Assembly: GCF_000381965.1 (NCBI RefSeq)
Contig: NZ_KB908457.1
Span: forward strand, 62,001 to 126,000
Source of the DNA: Oceanimonas smirnovii ATCC BAA-899
GTDB taxonomy: Bacteria > Pseudomonadota > Gammaproteobacteria > Enterobacterales > Aeromonadaceae
DNA: 64,000 nt
Direction of reading: 5' to 3'
A program made the position numbers and the translations under genes. Positions 20,077 through 30,280 of the stretch are shown piece after piece; within the stretch, counting starts at the first letter, position 1, and every line of letters starts with the position of its first letter. The notes beneath the pieces were generated by a model. That model was not told where the DNA came from. It made no database searches and saw only the letters and a program-made list of their open reading frames with translations.

Positions 20077-20985
20077 ATGTGGTTTAAGAATCTGCAAGTT
20101 TACCGTTTTACCCGCCCCTTTGAACTCAGCCTCGAGGAGCTGGAAACCCAGCTGGAGAGCATGACTTTCAGCCCTTGCGGCAGCCAGGAACAAGCCAAGT
20201 TTGGCTGGATTTCCCCGCTGGGCAAGCAGGGCCAGGCCCTGACCCACAGCGCCGGCAATCAGATTTTGCTCTGTGCTAAAAAAGAAGAAAAAATGCTGCC
20301 GGGCTCTGTGGTCAATGATGAAGTCGCTGAAAAAGTGGAGTCTCTGGAAGCGGAACAGGGCCGGGCCCTGAAGAAAAAAGAAAAAGATGCCATCAAGGAA
20401 GAAGTGATTGTCAGCCTGCTGCCCCGCGCCTTCAGCCGCTTTCAGCAAACCTGGGCCTGGATTAACCCTGATGACGGCTTTATTGCCGTAGATGCCAGCT
20501 CCGCCAAGCGTGCCGAAGATCTGCTGGCGCTGCTGCGCAAGTGTATCGGCAGCCTGCCGGTGGTGCCTCTGGCCATGACCACGCCTCCGGAGCTGACCCT
20601 GACCGACTGGCTTAAAGAAGGTGCCGCTCCCGCCGGCTTTGCGCTGGAAGATGAAGCCGAACTGCGCTCGGCACTGGAGCACGGTGGTATTATTCGCGCC
20701 AAGCAGCAGGATTTGCTGAGCGATGAAATGAAAGCCCACCTCGACGCCGACAAACTGGTCACCAAACTGGCGCTGAACTGGAGCGAGGCCATCAGCTTTA
20801 TTATCGGCGATGACATGAGCATCAAGCGGCTCAAGTTTTCCGAAGAGCTGCGCGAGCAGAACGATGACGTAACCAGCGAAGATGCCGCTGCCCGCTTTGA
20901 CGCCGACTTTGCCCTGGTCACCGGCGAACTGTCCCGTTTTATTCCCGAGCTGATTGACGCCATGGGGGGGGAAGAAAGCCGTTAA
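20077..20985 (+). CDS. rdgC: Recombination-associated protein RdgC
   Basis: Ring-shaped DNA-binding protein thought to restrain RecA. The 302 residues compare with 303 in E. coli. Family start MWFKNLQVYRFTRPFELS, FSPCGSQEQAKFGWI near residue 40, and a long Lys/Glu helix (ALKKKEKDAIKEEV) are seen. The ATG at 20077 has CGAGGACG before it; the frame stays open upstream for 400 bp, but that part overlaps the divergent GNAT gene. It is a single gene, convergent with suhB. Confidence 0.96.
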   Translation: MWFKNLQVYRFTRPFELSLEELETQLESMTFSPCGSQEQAKFGWISPLGKQGQALTHSAGNQILLCAKKEEKMLPGSVVNDEVAEKVESLEAEQGRALKKKEKDAIKEEVIVSLLPRAFSRFQQTWAWINPDDGFIAVDASSAKRAEDLLALLRKCIGSLPVVPLAMTTPPELTLTDWLKEGAAPAGFALEDEAELRSALEHGGIIRAKQQDLLSDEMKAHLDADKLVTKLALNWSEAISFIIGDDMSIKRLKFSEELREQNDDVTSEDAAARFDADFALVTGELSRFIPELIDAMGGEESR

Positions 20986-21085
20986 TCGGACTCGGCTACA
21001 GCCCGCCGCCAGACACCTCTTTTTGCCCCCCAAACGTGGGCCTGCAACATACAGATTCCGCGCTCAGTCCCTGAGCTCCAGCCAT

Positions 21086-21111
21086 AAAAAAGCCCCGCTC
21101 GCTGGCGGGGC
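21086..21111 (-). terminator. Terminator of suhB
   Basis: Stem GCCCCGC (21092-21098) against GCGGGGC (21105-21111), with a minus-strand T run from 21086-21091. Confidence 0.83.
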
Positions 21112-21136
21112 CTTGAATATCTGCTGCAGACCGGAC

Positions 21137-21940
21137 TTAGTTGGCCAGGGATTCGGGCAGATGCTCGCGAATGGTGGACAGCATGCTTTTCAGTACCTTG
21201 GGATTGGCACAGACCACGTTGCCGCTGCGATCAAAATTGTGGCCACCTACAAAGTCGGTCACGATGGCACCGGCTTCCCGGGCGATCAGACTGCCGGCGG
21301 CGGTGTCCCAGGGCTTGAGGCCCAGCTCCCAGTAACCGTCTACCCGGCCGGCGGCTACATAAACCAGATCCAGGCTGGCGGCACCGGCACGGCGAATGTC
21401 GGCACACTGCAGGAACATGCCCTTGAACATGGCCAGATAGGCATCAGTCTGGTGCTTTTGTTTGAACGGAAAACCGGTGGCCAGCACGGTATTGGTCAGA
21501 TCTTTGGCCTTGCCGGTGCGAATGCGGTAGCCGTTAAGCTGAGCGCCGGAGCCGCGGCTGGCGGTAAAGAGTTCATCACGGATGGGATCGTATACAACCG
21601 CCTGCTCGGTGCGGCCTTTTACGCGCAAAGCGATGGAAACGGCAAAGTGAGGGATGCCTTTCATGAAGTTGGTGGTGCCATCAAGGGGGTCGATAATCCA
21701 CTGATAATCCGGGTTGCTGCCCGTCAGCTCACCACATTCTTCACCAATAATGGTGTGCTCGGGATAAGACTTGCGAATGGTGTTTATTACGGCACTTTCC
21801 GCGTCAAGATCGACATTGGTAACGAAATCATTCTGGCCTTTTTGACGAGTTTCCAGATTGTCCGGATTGGCAAAACCCTTGACGATAACCTGACCGGCGT
21901 TACGCGCAGCGCGTACCGCAATATTCAGCATCGGATGCAT
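21137..21940 (-). CDS. suhB: Inositol-1-monophosphatase / Nus-complex factor SuhB
   Basis: 267 residues, identical in length to E. coli SuhB. It carries the magnesium-dependent phosphatase motifs GEECGE (about 66-71) and WIIDPLDGTTNF (about 80-91), and the C-terminal ELGLKPWDTAAGSLIAREAG. In E. coli SuhB is also a subunit of the ribosomal RNA antitermination (Nus) complex. Its leader here carries a boxA-like element (21959-21970) close to the start, in line with Nus-dependent autoregulation. The ribosome site is weak (GTGGG), which fits regulated translation. Monocistronic. Confidence 0.96.
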   Translation of the reverse strand: MHPMLNIAVRAARNAGQVIVKGFANPDNLETRQKGQNDFVTNVDLDAESAVINTIRKSYPEHTIIGEECGELTGSNPDYQWIIDPLDGTTNFMKGIPHFAVSIALRVKGRTEQAVVYDPIRDELFTASRGSGAQLNGYRIRTGKAKDLTNTVLATGFPFKQKHQTDAYLAMFKGMFLQCADIRRAGAASLDLVYVAAGRVDGYWELGLKPWDTAAGSLIAREAGAIVTDFVGGHNFDRSGNVVCANPKVLKSMLSTIREHLPESLAN

Positions 21941-21958
21941 ATGAGAAGACCCACTTGA

Positions 21959-21970
21959 TGTTAAAGAACA
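21959..21970 (-). promoter_or_regulatory. boxA-like antitermination element in the suhB leader
   Basis: TGTTCTTTAACA on the minus strand differs by one base from the E. coli rRNA boxA TGCTCTTTAACA. It lies 18 bases before the suhB ATG and about 8 bases after the predicted transcript start. Confidence 0.75.
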
Positions 21971-21984
21971 AAATTCGAGCGCGA

Positions 21985-22012
21985 ATTATACCAGCGTGCC
22001 CATGGCAGGCAA
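21985..22012 (-). promoter_or_regulatory. suhB promoter
   Basis: On the minus strand TTGCCT (22007-22012), 16 bp, then a perfect TATAAT (21985-21990). The start point would fall near 21978, giving a leader of about 38 nt. Confidence 0.75.
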
Positions 22013-22057
22013 GGATTAATATGAATGGCTGTTAAACCGTCTGCGAGCAGTAACAAG

Positions 22058-22089
22058 GGCACAGGCAGCACCTTGGCCTGGTCTGTGCC
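22058..22089. other. Stem-loop between yfhL and suhB
   Basis: GGCACAG (22058-22064) and CTGTGCC (22083-22089) form a 7-bp stem with an 18-nt loop, 22 bp past the yfhL stop. There is no T run, so its role as a terminator is doubtful. Confidence 0.4.
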
Positions 22090-22110
22090 GGGAGTATAAA
22101 GACGCGACCA

Positions 22111-23740
<1,630 letters not shown>

Positions 23741-23835
23741 AAGGTTCTCGTCTGATGTCAGGTCAGCAGGCCGCCACCTGATGGCAGCCGGGGCCGGTAT
23801 CTTACTCTTATGTTCCCCTGATTTCGAGCATACCG

Positions 23836-24222
23836 TTACCGATAAGCCGGGCGTACCCGCTCCACCTCCAGCTCATTGCGACCGTCGTCCCTGTCGACTT
23901 CGGCCCAGATCAGAATTCTGCCCCGGCGGTGGCGGCGCAGTTTACGCCAGTCGTCGTCATCCATTTCTATTTTGATGGTGCCGGTGCCGTCACTGAACAG
24001 AAACTCGTCGTCATCGAGCCGGCGTACGATATGCCCGGACAGAATTATGCGGCTGTCATCCCGCAGATGTTTGGCTTCGGCCACGCTGGTGACGGGCAGC
24101 CGCTCACGGTAATTATCACGATATTCACGATCCTGGTCGTAATGCCAGTTGTCATGAGCCTGAGCTGGGGCCAGGGTCAGCCACAGCAGTCCTGCCAGAC
24201 TGAAAAGAGAAACCTTGCGCAT
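23836..24222 (-). CDS. Periplasmic OB-fold stress protein, YgiW/YdeI family
   Basis: 128 residues with a clear signal peptide (MRKVSLFSLAGLLWLTLAPAQA/HD). The mature part is highly charged (DNWHYDQDREYRDNYRERL) and then shows the family core: VAEAKHLRDDSRIILSGHIVRRLDDDEFLFSDGTGTIKIEMDDDDW. YgiW and YdeI proteins bind cationic compounds and help under peroxide or peptide stress. The ATG at 24222 has AGGAG; the longer frame upstream is rejected. It is a single gene between trhP and deaD, on the same strand as both. Confidence 0.88.
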   Translation of the reverse strand: MRKVSLFSLAGLLWLTLAPAQAHDNWHYDQDREYRDNYRERLPVTSVAEAKHLRDDSRIILSGHIVRRLDDDEFLFSDGTGTIKIEMDDDDWRKLRRHRRGRILIWAEVDRDDGRNELEVERVRPAYR

Positions 24223-24400
24223 AATAGAACTCCTGCCACTGTGATGAAGCGCCAATATAGGGAGTGGTTGCGAAGGAAACGGTCGCAGGCGGCAGTCACA
24301 GCCAAAGACATGCTGAAAAGAGAAACCTGTGGGACAGTTCTGGTCATATGGTGCGTCAATGAGGCATCGGCCCATTCGGTTAACACCGGGCATGCAACAA

Positions 24401-24435
24401 AAAAAGCCCGCCGGTATTTGCCGGCGGGCTTTTTT
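24401..24435. terminator. Terminator of deaD
   Basis: Perfect 11-bp stem AAGCCCGCCGG (24404-24414) against CCGGCGGGCTT (24421-24431), with A and T runs on both sides. Confidence 0.92.
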
Positions 24436-24453
24436 ATTCAGCGTGAAACGGGA

Positions 24454-26232
24454 TTAGCCGTTCAGACGCTTTTCGTTGCGACGGGGGCGGAACTTGCCGC
24501 GCTCACCACCACGCTCATCCTTGCCACGGAACTGGCGACGGGGCAGCGGGCCACCTTCGTACTTGGCCAGGTTCAGCGGACGCTGACAAACCCGTACTTT
24601 CTGCAGTACCTGCTGCAGCTCGGAAGGAATGCCTTCCGGCAGATCCACGGTAGAGAAGTCGTCATGGATCTGGATCTGGCCGATAAAGCGGGATTCCAGA
24701 TCGGCCTCGTTGGCAATGGCACCCACCAGATGGCCCGGCTTGACGCCATGTACCCGACCCACGTCAACGCGGAAGGTTTCCATGGTCACACCAGACACCT
24801 CGTCCTTGCCACCACGGCGCGGGCGCTCGCCACGCTCGGGGCGGTCACCACGGCCACGGGGCTCACGGGCTTCACGCACATCCGGGCGACGGGCCGACAT
24901 CGGCTTGTCTTCCACAAACAGCGGACGGTCACCCTGCAGCAGACGGGCCAGACCGGCGGCCAGGGCGGCAGTGTCCATGCCATCGGCCTGCAGCTCAGTG
25001 ACCATTTCCACGAAAGGTGCCAGGGCTTTTTCGTCAGCCTCTACGCTGGTACGAATACGGGCCTTGAAGCGCTCGGCACGAATCTTGTTGATATCATCAG
25101 CGCTGGGCATGCTCATTTCTTCAATGGGCTGGCGAGTATGACGTTCCAGATTGTACAGGCTGCGCTTTTCACGGCCGGTCACAAACAGGATGGCGTCACC
25201 TTCGCGGCCGGCACGACCGGTACGGCCAATGCGGTGCACGTAAGACTCGTTATCATGGGGCATGTCGTAGTTGATAACATGACTGATGCGCTCCACGTCC
25301 AGACCACGGGCTACCACATCGGTGGCAACCAGCACGTTCAAACGGCCGTTTTTCAGACGATCTACCACTTTTTCCCGCAGTTTCTGCGGAATATCACCGT
25401 GCAGAGCTTCACAGGCATGGCCTTCACGGGTCATCATTTCAGCCACATCTTCCGCATCTTTGCGGGTGCGCACAAACACCAGACAGGCGTCCATGTTTTC
25501 AGTTTCTACCAGACGGCACAGGGCTTCCTGCTTGGGCATGCCACGCACAAACCAGTAACGCTGGCGAATGCTGGCGTTGGTGCGGGTTTTGTTGGCAATG
25601 CGCACTTCCTGCGGATTCTTCAGGTATTTCTGAGCAACACGCTGAATGGCCGGCGGCATGGTGGCAGAGAACAGCGCGATCTGACGGGTGTCCGGAGTGT
25701 GCTCCAGAATCCATTCCACGTCGTCGATAAAGCCCATGCGCAGCATTTCGTCGGCTTCATCCAGCACCAGCGCCTGCAGGTTGTCCAGCTTGAGGGTGCC
25801 ACGGCGCATGTGGTCCATGACCCGGCCGGGAGTACCCACTACGATATCAACACCGCGCTTGAGAGCACGGATCTGGCTGTCGTAGGCCTGACCACCGTAG
25901 ATGGACATGATACGAATGTCTTTCTGATATTTGGCGTAGTTTTCAAAGGACTCAGCCACCTGAATGGCCAGCTCCCGAGTCGGGGCCAGTACCAGCACCT
26001 GCGGATAGGCGTTACCGCCGGTAATGCGGCTCAGCATCGGCAGAGCAAAAGCAGCCGTTTTGCCGGTACCGGTCTGGGCCAGACCCAGTACGTCGCGCCC
26101 GGTCAGCAGCGTCGGAATGGCGGCGGCCTGAATAGCAGAAGGCTGCTCATAACCGGCGTCGGTCAGAGCTTGAAGAACGGCAGGCGCCAGCCCGAGGTCA
26201 GCAAAAGCGGGTACTACAGAGGTATTTGTCAT
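24454..26232 (-). CDS. deaD: ATP-dependent RNA helicase DeaD (CsdA)
   Basis: DEAD-box helicase for ribosome assembly and mRNA decay, important in the cold. The 592 residues show Q motif near PSAIQAAAIP, Walker A AQTGTGKT, DEAD, SAT, ARGLD and HRIGRTGRAGREG. A linker follows with many Arg/Gly (REPRGRGDRPERGERPRRGG, about 440-465). Then comes a DbpA-type RNA-binding domain (DVGRVHGVKPGHLVGAIANEA) and a basic tail (QFRGKDERGGERGKFRPRRN). The start ATG at 26232 lacks a strong ribosome site. The 126-bp upstream region holds the menI terminator, so deaD has its own promoter. Confidence 0.97.
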   Translation of the reverse strand: MTNTSVVPAFADLGLAPAVLQALTDAGYEQPSAIQAAAIPTLLTGRDVLGLAQTGTGKTAAFALPMLSRITGGNAYPQVLVLAPTRELAIQVAESFENYAKYQKDIRIMSIYGGQAYDSQIRALKRGVDIVVGTPGRVMDHMRRGTLKLDNLQALVLDEADEMLRMGFIDDVEWILEHTPDTRQIALFSATMPPAIQRVAQKYLKNPQEVRIANKTRTNASIRQRYWFVRGMPKQEALCRLVETENMDACLVFVRTRKDAEDVAEMMTREGHACEALHGDIPQKLREKVVDRLKNGRLNVLVATDVVARGLDVERISHVINYDMPHDNESYVHRIGRTGRAGREGDAILFVTGREKRSLYNLERHTRQPIEEMSMPSADDINKIRAERFKARIRTSVEADEKALAPFVEMVTELQADGMDTAALAAGLARLLQGDRPLFVEDKPMSARRPDVREAREPRGRGDRPERGERPRRGGKDEVSGVTMETFRVDVGRVHGVKPGHLVGAIANEADLESRFIGQIQIHDDFSTVDLPEGIPSELQQVLQKVRVCQRPLNLAKYEGGPLPRRQFRGKDERGGERGKFRPRRNEKRLNG

Positions 26233-26290
26233 TTATTAACAGTTCCGAAAAAATAAAATGTCGGCGGACTGATACAGTAAAAGGCCGGGG

Positions 26291-26323
26291 AAAAGCCAAT
26301 ACTCACTCAAAGCGAGGGCTTTT
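26291..26323 (-). terminator. Terminator of menI
   Basis: Outer stem AAAAGCC (26291-26297) against GGCTTTT (26317-26323), with an inner six-pair stem CTCACT/AGCGAG that includes a wobble pair on the minus-strand RNA. It lies 36 bp past menI. Confidence 0.7.
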
Positions 26324-26358
26324 CTTTACACGAAATGTGTCACATAAGATACACAAGG

Positions 26359-26784
26359 CTAATCTGGCCGTTTTTGTCTCAACACCGCCATGGTTAACCG
26401 GCTGGTACATACCAGGCGGTTACGCTCGTCATGGATGTCGATCTGCCAGACTTGTGTCGTCGCGCCCAAATGGAGGGGACGTGCGGTTCCTGTTACCAGG
26501 CCGCTTCGTTTGGCGCGGACGTGATTTGCGTTAACTCCCTGACCAACGCAATAAAAACCCGCTTCAACGCACATATTGGCAGCTACTGAACCCAGGGTTT
26601 CGGCAAACGCGACACTCGCGCCGCCATGTAACATGCCAAGAGGCTGATGAGTACGGCTGTCTACCGGCATGGTGCCGCGTAGAAAATCGTGACCCACTTC
26701 ACAAAAGGTCATGCCCAGCTGGGCTGCGAGCGTATTCTCCGACAGTTGGTTCAAACTGTCCAGTGTAAATTCACGTTTCCACAT
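26359..26784 (-). CDS. menI: 1,4-dihydroxy-2-naphthoyl-CoA hydrolase MenI (YdiI)
   Basis: Hotdog-fold thioesterase of the menaquinone pathway that frees 1,4-dihydroxy-2-naphthoate from CoA. The 141 residues align with E. coli YdiI throughout: MWKREFTLDSLNQLSENT, MPVDSRTHQPLGMLHGGASV with the catalytic Glu62 in FAETLGS, GVNANHVRAKRSG and PLHLGATTQVWQIDI. The E. coli gene lies beside ydiJ; here one small gene separates them. A wider-specificity acyl-CoA thioesterase remains possible. Confidence 0.9.
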   Translation of the reverse strand: MWKREFTLDSLNQLSENTLAAQLGMTFCEVGHDFLRGTMPVDSRTHQPLGMLHGGASVAFAETLGSVAANMCVEAGFYCVGQGVNANHVRAKRSGLVTGTARPLHLGATTQVWQIDIHDERNRLVCTSRLTMAVLRQKRPD

Positions 26785-26819
26785 ATTTAACTGCAGGGAT
26801 TGGGGAATGGGATCGCTAA

Positions 26820-26844
26820 CCCCTGATCCCGAGTCCCTATTCCC
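26820..26844 (-). other. G-quadruplex motif between the glsB-like gene and menI
   Basis: On the minus strand four G tracts are spaced evenly: GGG-N4-GGG-N4-GGG-N4-GGGG, starting at the base after the glsB-like stop codon. Part of it can instead pair in a GGGATC (26825-26830) / GATCCC (26809-26814) hairpin. The menI start is 36 bp further on. Confidence 0.65.
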
Positions 26845-27087
26845 TCATCTTTTTTTGATTTTGCCGACGATAAAGATAAGCAGCACGGCACCGGCCACCG
26901 AGGTGACCAGAGAGCCGATAATGCCGGTGCTTTTAAGGCCGATCAGCCCAAACACCACGCCGCCCAGAAAGCCGCCCACCAGTCCAATAACAATATTGCC
27001 CAGCAGGCCAAAGCCACCGCCTCTGGTCAGATTGCCGGCAATCCAGCCCGCCAGACCACCGATAATCAGTCCTAAAATAAGACCCAT
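26845..27087 (-). CDS. GlsB/YeaQ/YmgE family small membrane protein
   Basis: 80 residues, almost all hydrophobic and Gly-rich, with about three membrane helices: MGLILGLIIGGLAGWIAGN, GNIVIGLVGGFLGGVVFGLIG and IIGSLVTSVAGAVLLIFIVG, then a KIKKR tail. This is the transglycosylase-associated protein family (PF04226), often stress-induced; the molecular role is unclear. AAGGAG precedes the ATG at 27087. It lies 18 bp after ydiJ and 60 bp before menI, so it is probably in one transcript with them. Confidence 0.88.
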   Translation of the reverse strand: MGLILGLIIGGLAGWIAGNLTRGGGFGLLGNIVIGLVGGFLGGVVFGLIGLKSTGIIGSLVTSVAGAVLLIFIVGKIKKR

Positions 27088-27105
27088 ATGTTTCTCCTTG
27101 TTGGT

Positions 27106-30100
27106 TTACGCCAACAAGCTTAGCAAGGCCTGCACCGGATGGCGAAGCCCCTCGCCCTCAATACGTTTGACCTGACTGCGGCAGGAGAAGCCAGTGGCCA
27201 GGCAACGTTCCCGTGGCAGCTGGCTCAGAGGCTCGGCCCAGCTCATGGCAAACAGGGTCCGCGAGCCCTCGGCGTGTTCCCGCTCGTGGCCATAGGTGCC
27301 GGCCATGCCGCAGCAGCCCACGGGCACGGCTTCCAGTGTTGCACCCAAATGGGCAAAAATACGGCTCCAGTCCTGATGGGTGGTGGGCTTGGCGGTTTTT
27401 TCGGTGCAGTGAGCAAACAGATGCCAGGACTCGCCGGTGCTTTCCCGGGCCGGAATCCTGTCCAGCATACCCAGTAGCCACTCCTGAGGCAGTAATACCT
27501 CAAAGTCACCCCGGGCCGGCCCCAGTACTTTGGCGTATTCATCCCGGTAGCAAAGTACCAGAGACGGGTCCACGCCCACCATGGGAATATTGAGCCGGGC
27601 CAGCCGGTTCAGAAACTGGGCGCTGTCGGCAGCCATACCGGCAAAACGGCGCAAAAAACCCTTTACATGAGCCGGCTTGCCGTTGGGCCTGAACGGCAGC
27701 ACCACCGGATTAAAGCCCAGTGCCGTGGCCAAGCGCACCAAATCGTGCACCACGCCGGCGTCGTAGAAGGAAGTAAAGGGATCCTGTACCACCAGCAGGG
27801 TGTTGGCCCGCTCTTCATCCCCCAGCGCTTGCAACTGTTCCAGGTCAAACTGCGCCGCCGGACTGTTGCCAAGGCGCTTTTTCAGGCTGGGCTGGCTCAG
27901 GGCCGGCATATCTACCATGCCAAGCAGTGAGGAGGTACCGCTCTGCACCCACTTGTGGTTCATAATGGGGTTGAACAAGCCCGGTGCTTTGGCCATCCAG
28001 GGGGTATAGGTTTCTACCCAGGACACCAGATAATCCCGGGGCGGACGCTGATAGCGCTGATGATACAGCTGCAAAAAGCGCGCGCGGAAGGTGGGCACGT
28101 CCACCTTGATCGGACACTGGCTGGAGCAGGCCTTGCACGCCAGGCAGCCATCCATGGCCTCTTTCACCTCATGAGAGAAATCGTACTCGCCACGGCGCTT
28201 GTCGAGGGTGTGCTTGATGCGCAGCACCATGTTCTTGACGCTGGTGCTGCGGCTTTGCACCGCGGCCTCGCCGGTCATGGGGTCAAAGCCCTGAGCCGAC
28301 AGCTGACGCAGCCACTCCCGCACCAGACCGGCCCGCCCCTTGGGCGAGTGACGACGGTCGGCGGAGAGCTTCATCGACGGGCACATGGGCGAGCGCACAT
28401 CAAAATCAAAGCACAGGCCGTTGCCGTTACAGTCCATGGCCTGGGTAAAGCCGTCGCGCACATGCACCGGAATTTGCCGGTCAAAATAACCACGCTTGGT
28501 GGCATCCACCGATACCAGCTGCTCCAGGCTGTTCAGCGGCGTGCAGATTTTGCCCGGATTCAGCCGGTTAAAGGGATCAAAGGCCGACTTGATGCGGCGC
28601 AGCTCGGTAAACAGCACCTCGCCAAAGAAGGTAGGGCTGTATTCGGAGCGAAAACCCTTACCATGCTCACCCCACATCAGGCCGCCATATTTGGCGGTGA
28701 GCGCATTCACCTTGTCAGAAATACGCCGCAGCATGACTTCCTGCTCGGGATCGGTCATGTCGAGAGCAGGGCGAACATGCAGCACACCGGCATCCACATG
28801 GCCGAACATGCCGTATTGCAGGCCATGATTATCCAGCAGCTCGCGGAACTCCATAATATAGTCCGCCAGGTGCTTAGGGGGCACAGCGGTATCTTCCACA
28901 AAAGCTACCGGCTTTTTGCGGCCCTGAGTATTGCCCAGCAGGCCCACCGCCTTTTTGCGCATGCCGTAAATGCGGTTGATGGACGAAAGATCATCGCACA
29001 CCTGATAACCAATAACGCCCGCTTCGCCACGTTCAATCAGGCCGTCGAGCCGCTGGCACAGCGCCTCCACTTTTTCCCGCTGGGCGGTCTCGTCCTCGTC
29101 GGCGTATTCCACCATGTTCAGGCCGTCCATCACCTTGCCGGGCACGTCCTGAATGAGATCGCTGACCGAGTGCCAGACAATGTCTTCCCGGGCCAGATTC
29201 AGTACCTTTGAGTCGACGGTTTCCACCGACAGCGCCTTGGCCTCCACCATCAGGGGGGCATTGCGCAGAGCCGACTCAAAACTGTCGTACTTGACGTTGA
29301 CCAGGGTGCGGCAGTTGGGAATGGGCGTCAGATCCAGCCAGGCTTCGGTAATAAAGGCGAGCGACCCTTCCGAGCCGCACAGAATGCGGGTCAGATCCAG
29401 GGTATGGGTACGCTTGTCGTAAACGTGTTTCAGATCGTAACCAGTGAGAAAACGGTTCAGTTTGGGAAAGCGCTGCTCAATTTCTCCGGCATGGCCGGTC
29501 ACGCTGTGATATACGCAACGGTACAGCTCCCCTTCCCGGCTGTCTTCTTCCAGCTTCTGGTCGAGCGCCTCGCCGGAGACAGGGCCGGTTTCAATCAGGG
29601 TGCCGTCTACCAGTACGGCAGTCACGCCCAGCACATGATCCGAGGTTTTGCCGTACACCAGCGAGCCCTGACCGGAGGCATCGGTATTGATCATGCCGCC
29701 GATTGTAGCCCGGTTACTGGTGGACAAGTCCGGCGAGAAGAACAGGTTGTGGGGTTTGACCAGCTGGTTGAGCCTGTCTTTTACCATGCCGGTCTGAATG
29801 CGCACCCGGCGGCCAGCAGCGTCCATGGTGACCAGTTGGGTCATGTGCCGGGACAGGTCCACCACTATATTGTCGTTGAGAGACTGGCCGTTGGTGCCGG
29901 TACCACCGCCCCGGGGAGAGAAACGAATTTCCTTGTAGGCGTCCCTGGACGCCAGGGTCAGCATCACCACCAGATCCTGGGAGGAGCGCGGAAATACCAC
30001 CGCCTGGGGCAGGCACTGATAGACGCTGTTGTCGGTGGCCACTGCCAGCCGGCTGGCGTAACTGCGCTCTATATCGCCACGAAAGCCGCTGTCAGCCAGC

Positions 30101-30162
30101 GCGTCAAGAAATGAATAATAGGTGGGGGTTGTCTGCTGTTGCAGCGCTAACCTTGGGATCAT
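27106..30162 (-). CDS. ydiJ: FAD-linked oxidase / iron-sulfur protein YdiJ (D-2-hydroxyglutarate dehydrogenase type)
   Basis: 1018 residues, the same length as E. coli YdiJ. Order: FAD-binding PCMH domain (PQAVVFPRSSQDLVVML, RGGGTGTNGQSLNDN, SNRATIGGMINTDASGQGS); FAD-oxidase C-terminal domain (HGLQYGMFGHVDAGVLHVRP, WGEHGKGFRSEY); ferredoxin motif CLACKACSSQCP near residue 670; and a CCG domain ending GCCGMAGTYGHE. The family oxidises D-2-hydroxy acids, and E. coli YdiJ is assigned D-2-hydroxyglutarate. The 2-oxoglutarate shunt of serine synthesis is a likely source. It heads the ydiJ, glsB-like, menI run and lies behind rluF. Confidence 0.92.
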   Translation of the reverse strand: MIPRLALQQQTTPTYYSFLDALADSGFRGDIERSYASRLAVATDNSVYQCLPQAVVFPRSSQDLVVMLTLASRDAYKEIRFSPRGGGTGTNGQSLNDNIVVDLSRHMTQLVTMDAAGRRVRIQTGMVKDRLNQLVKPHNLFFSPDLSTSNRATIGGMINTDASGQGSLVYGKTSDHVLGVTAVLVDGTLIETGPVSGEALDQKLEEDSREGELYRCVYHSVTGHAGEIEQRFPKLNRFLTGYDLKHVYDKRTHTLDLTRILCGSEGSLAFITEAWLDLTPIPNCRTLVNVKYDSFESALRNAPLMVEAKALSVETVDSKVLNLAREDIVWHSVSDLIQDVPGKVMDGLNMVEYADEDETAQREKVEALCQRLDGLIERGEAGVIGYQVCDDLSSINRIYGMRKKAVGLLGNTQGRKKPVAFVEDTAVPPKHLADYIMEFRELLDNHGLQYGMFGHVDAGVLHVRPALDMTDPEQEVMLRRISDKVNALTAKYGGLMWGEHGKGFRSEYSPTFFGEVLFTELRRIKSAFDPFNRLNPGKICTPLNSLEQLVSVDATKRGYFDRQIPVHVRDGFTQAMDCNGNGLCFDFDVRSPMCPSMKLSADRRHSPKGRAGLVREWLRQLSAQGFDPMTGEAAVQSRSTSVKNMVLRIKHTLDKRRGEYDFSHEVKEAMDGCLACKACSSQCPIKVDVPTFRARFLQLYHQRYQRPPRDYLVSWVETYTPWMAKAPGLFNPIMNHKWVQSGTSSLLGMVDMPALSQPSLKKRLGNSPAAQFDLEQLQALGDEERANTLLVVQDPFTSFYDAGVVHDLVRLATALGFNPVVLPFRPNGKPAHVKGFLRRFAGMAADSAQFLNRLARLNIPMVGVDPSLVLCYRDEYAKVLGPARGDFEVLLPQEWLLGMLDRIPARESTGESWHLFAHCTEKTAKPTTHQDWSRIFAHLGATLEAVPVGCCGMAGTYGHEREHAEGSRTLFAMSWAEPLSQLPRERCLATGFSCRSQVKRIEGEGLRHPVQALLSLLA

Positions 30163-30280
30163 GACCTGCGTCCCCTTTGTCCTTGTCGGTATTGCCCAGA
30201 GTGGCGGTCATTATACACCGCCACGGCATTTGAGCGAGAGCCACAAGGACGTCCGGACATCTTCAGATAAAGAGATAGCC

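Noticed and set aside
23929-26256. 775-codon open frame on the plus strand
   Set aside because: It runs antisense to deaD and the OB-fold gene. No domain is recognisable and both minus-strand genes are certain.
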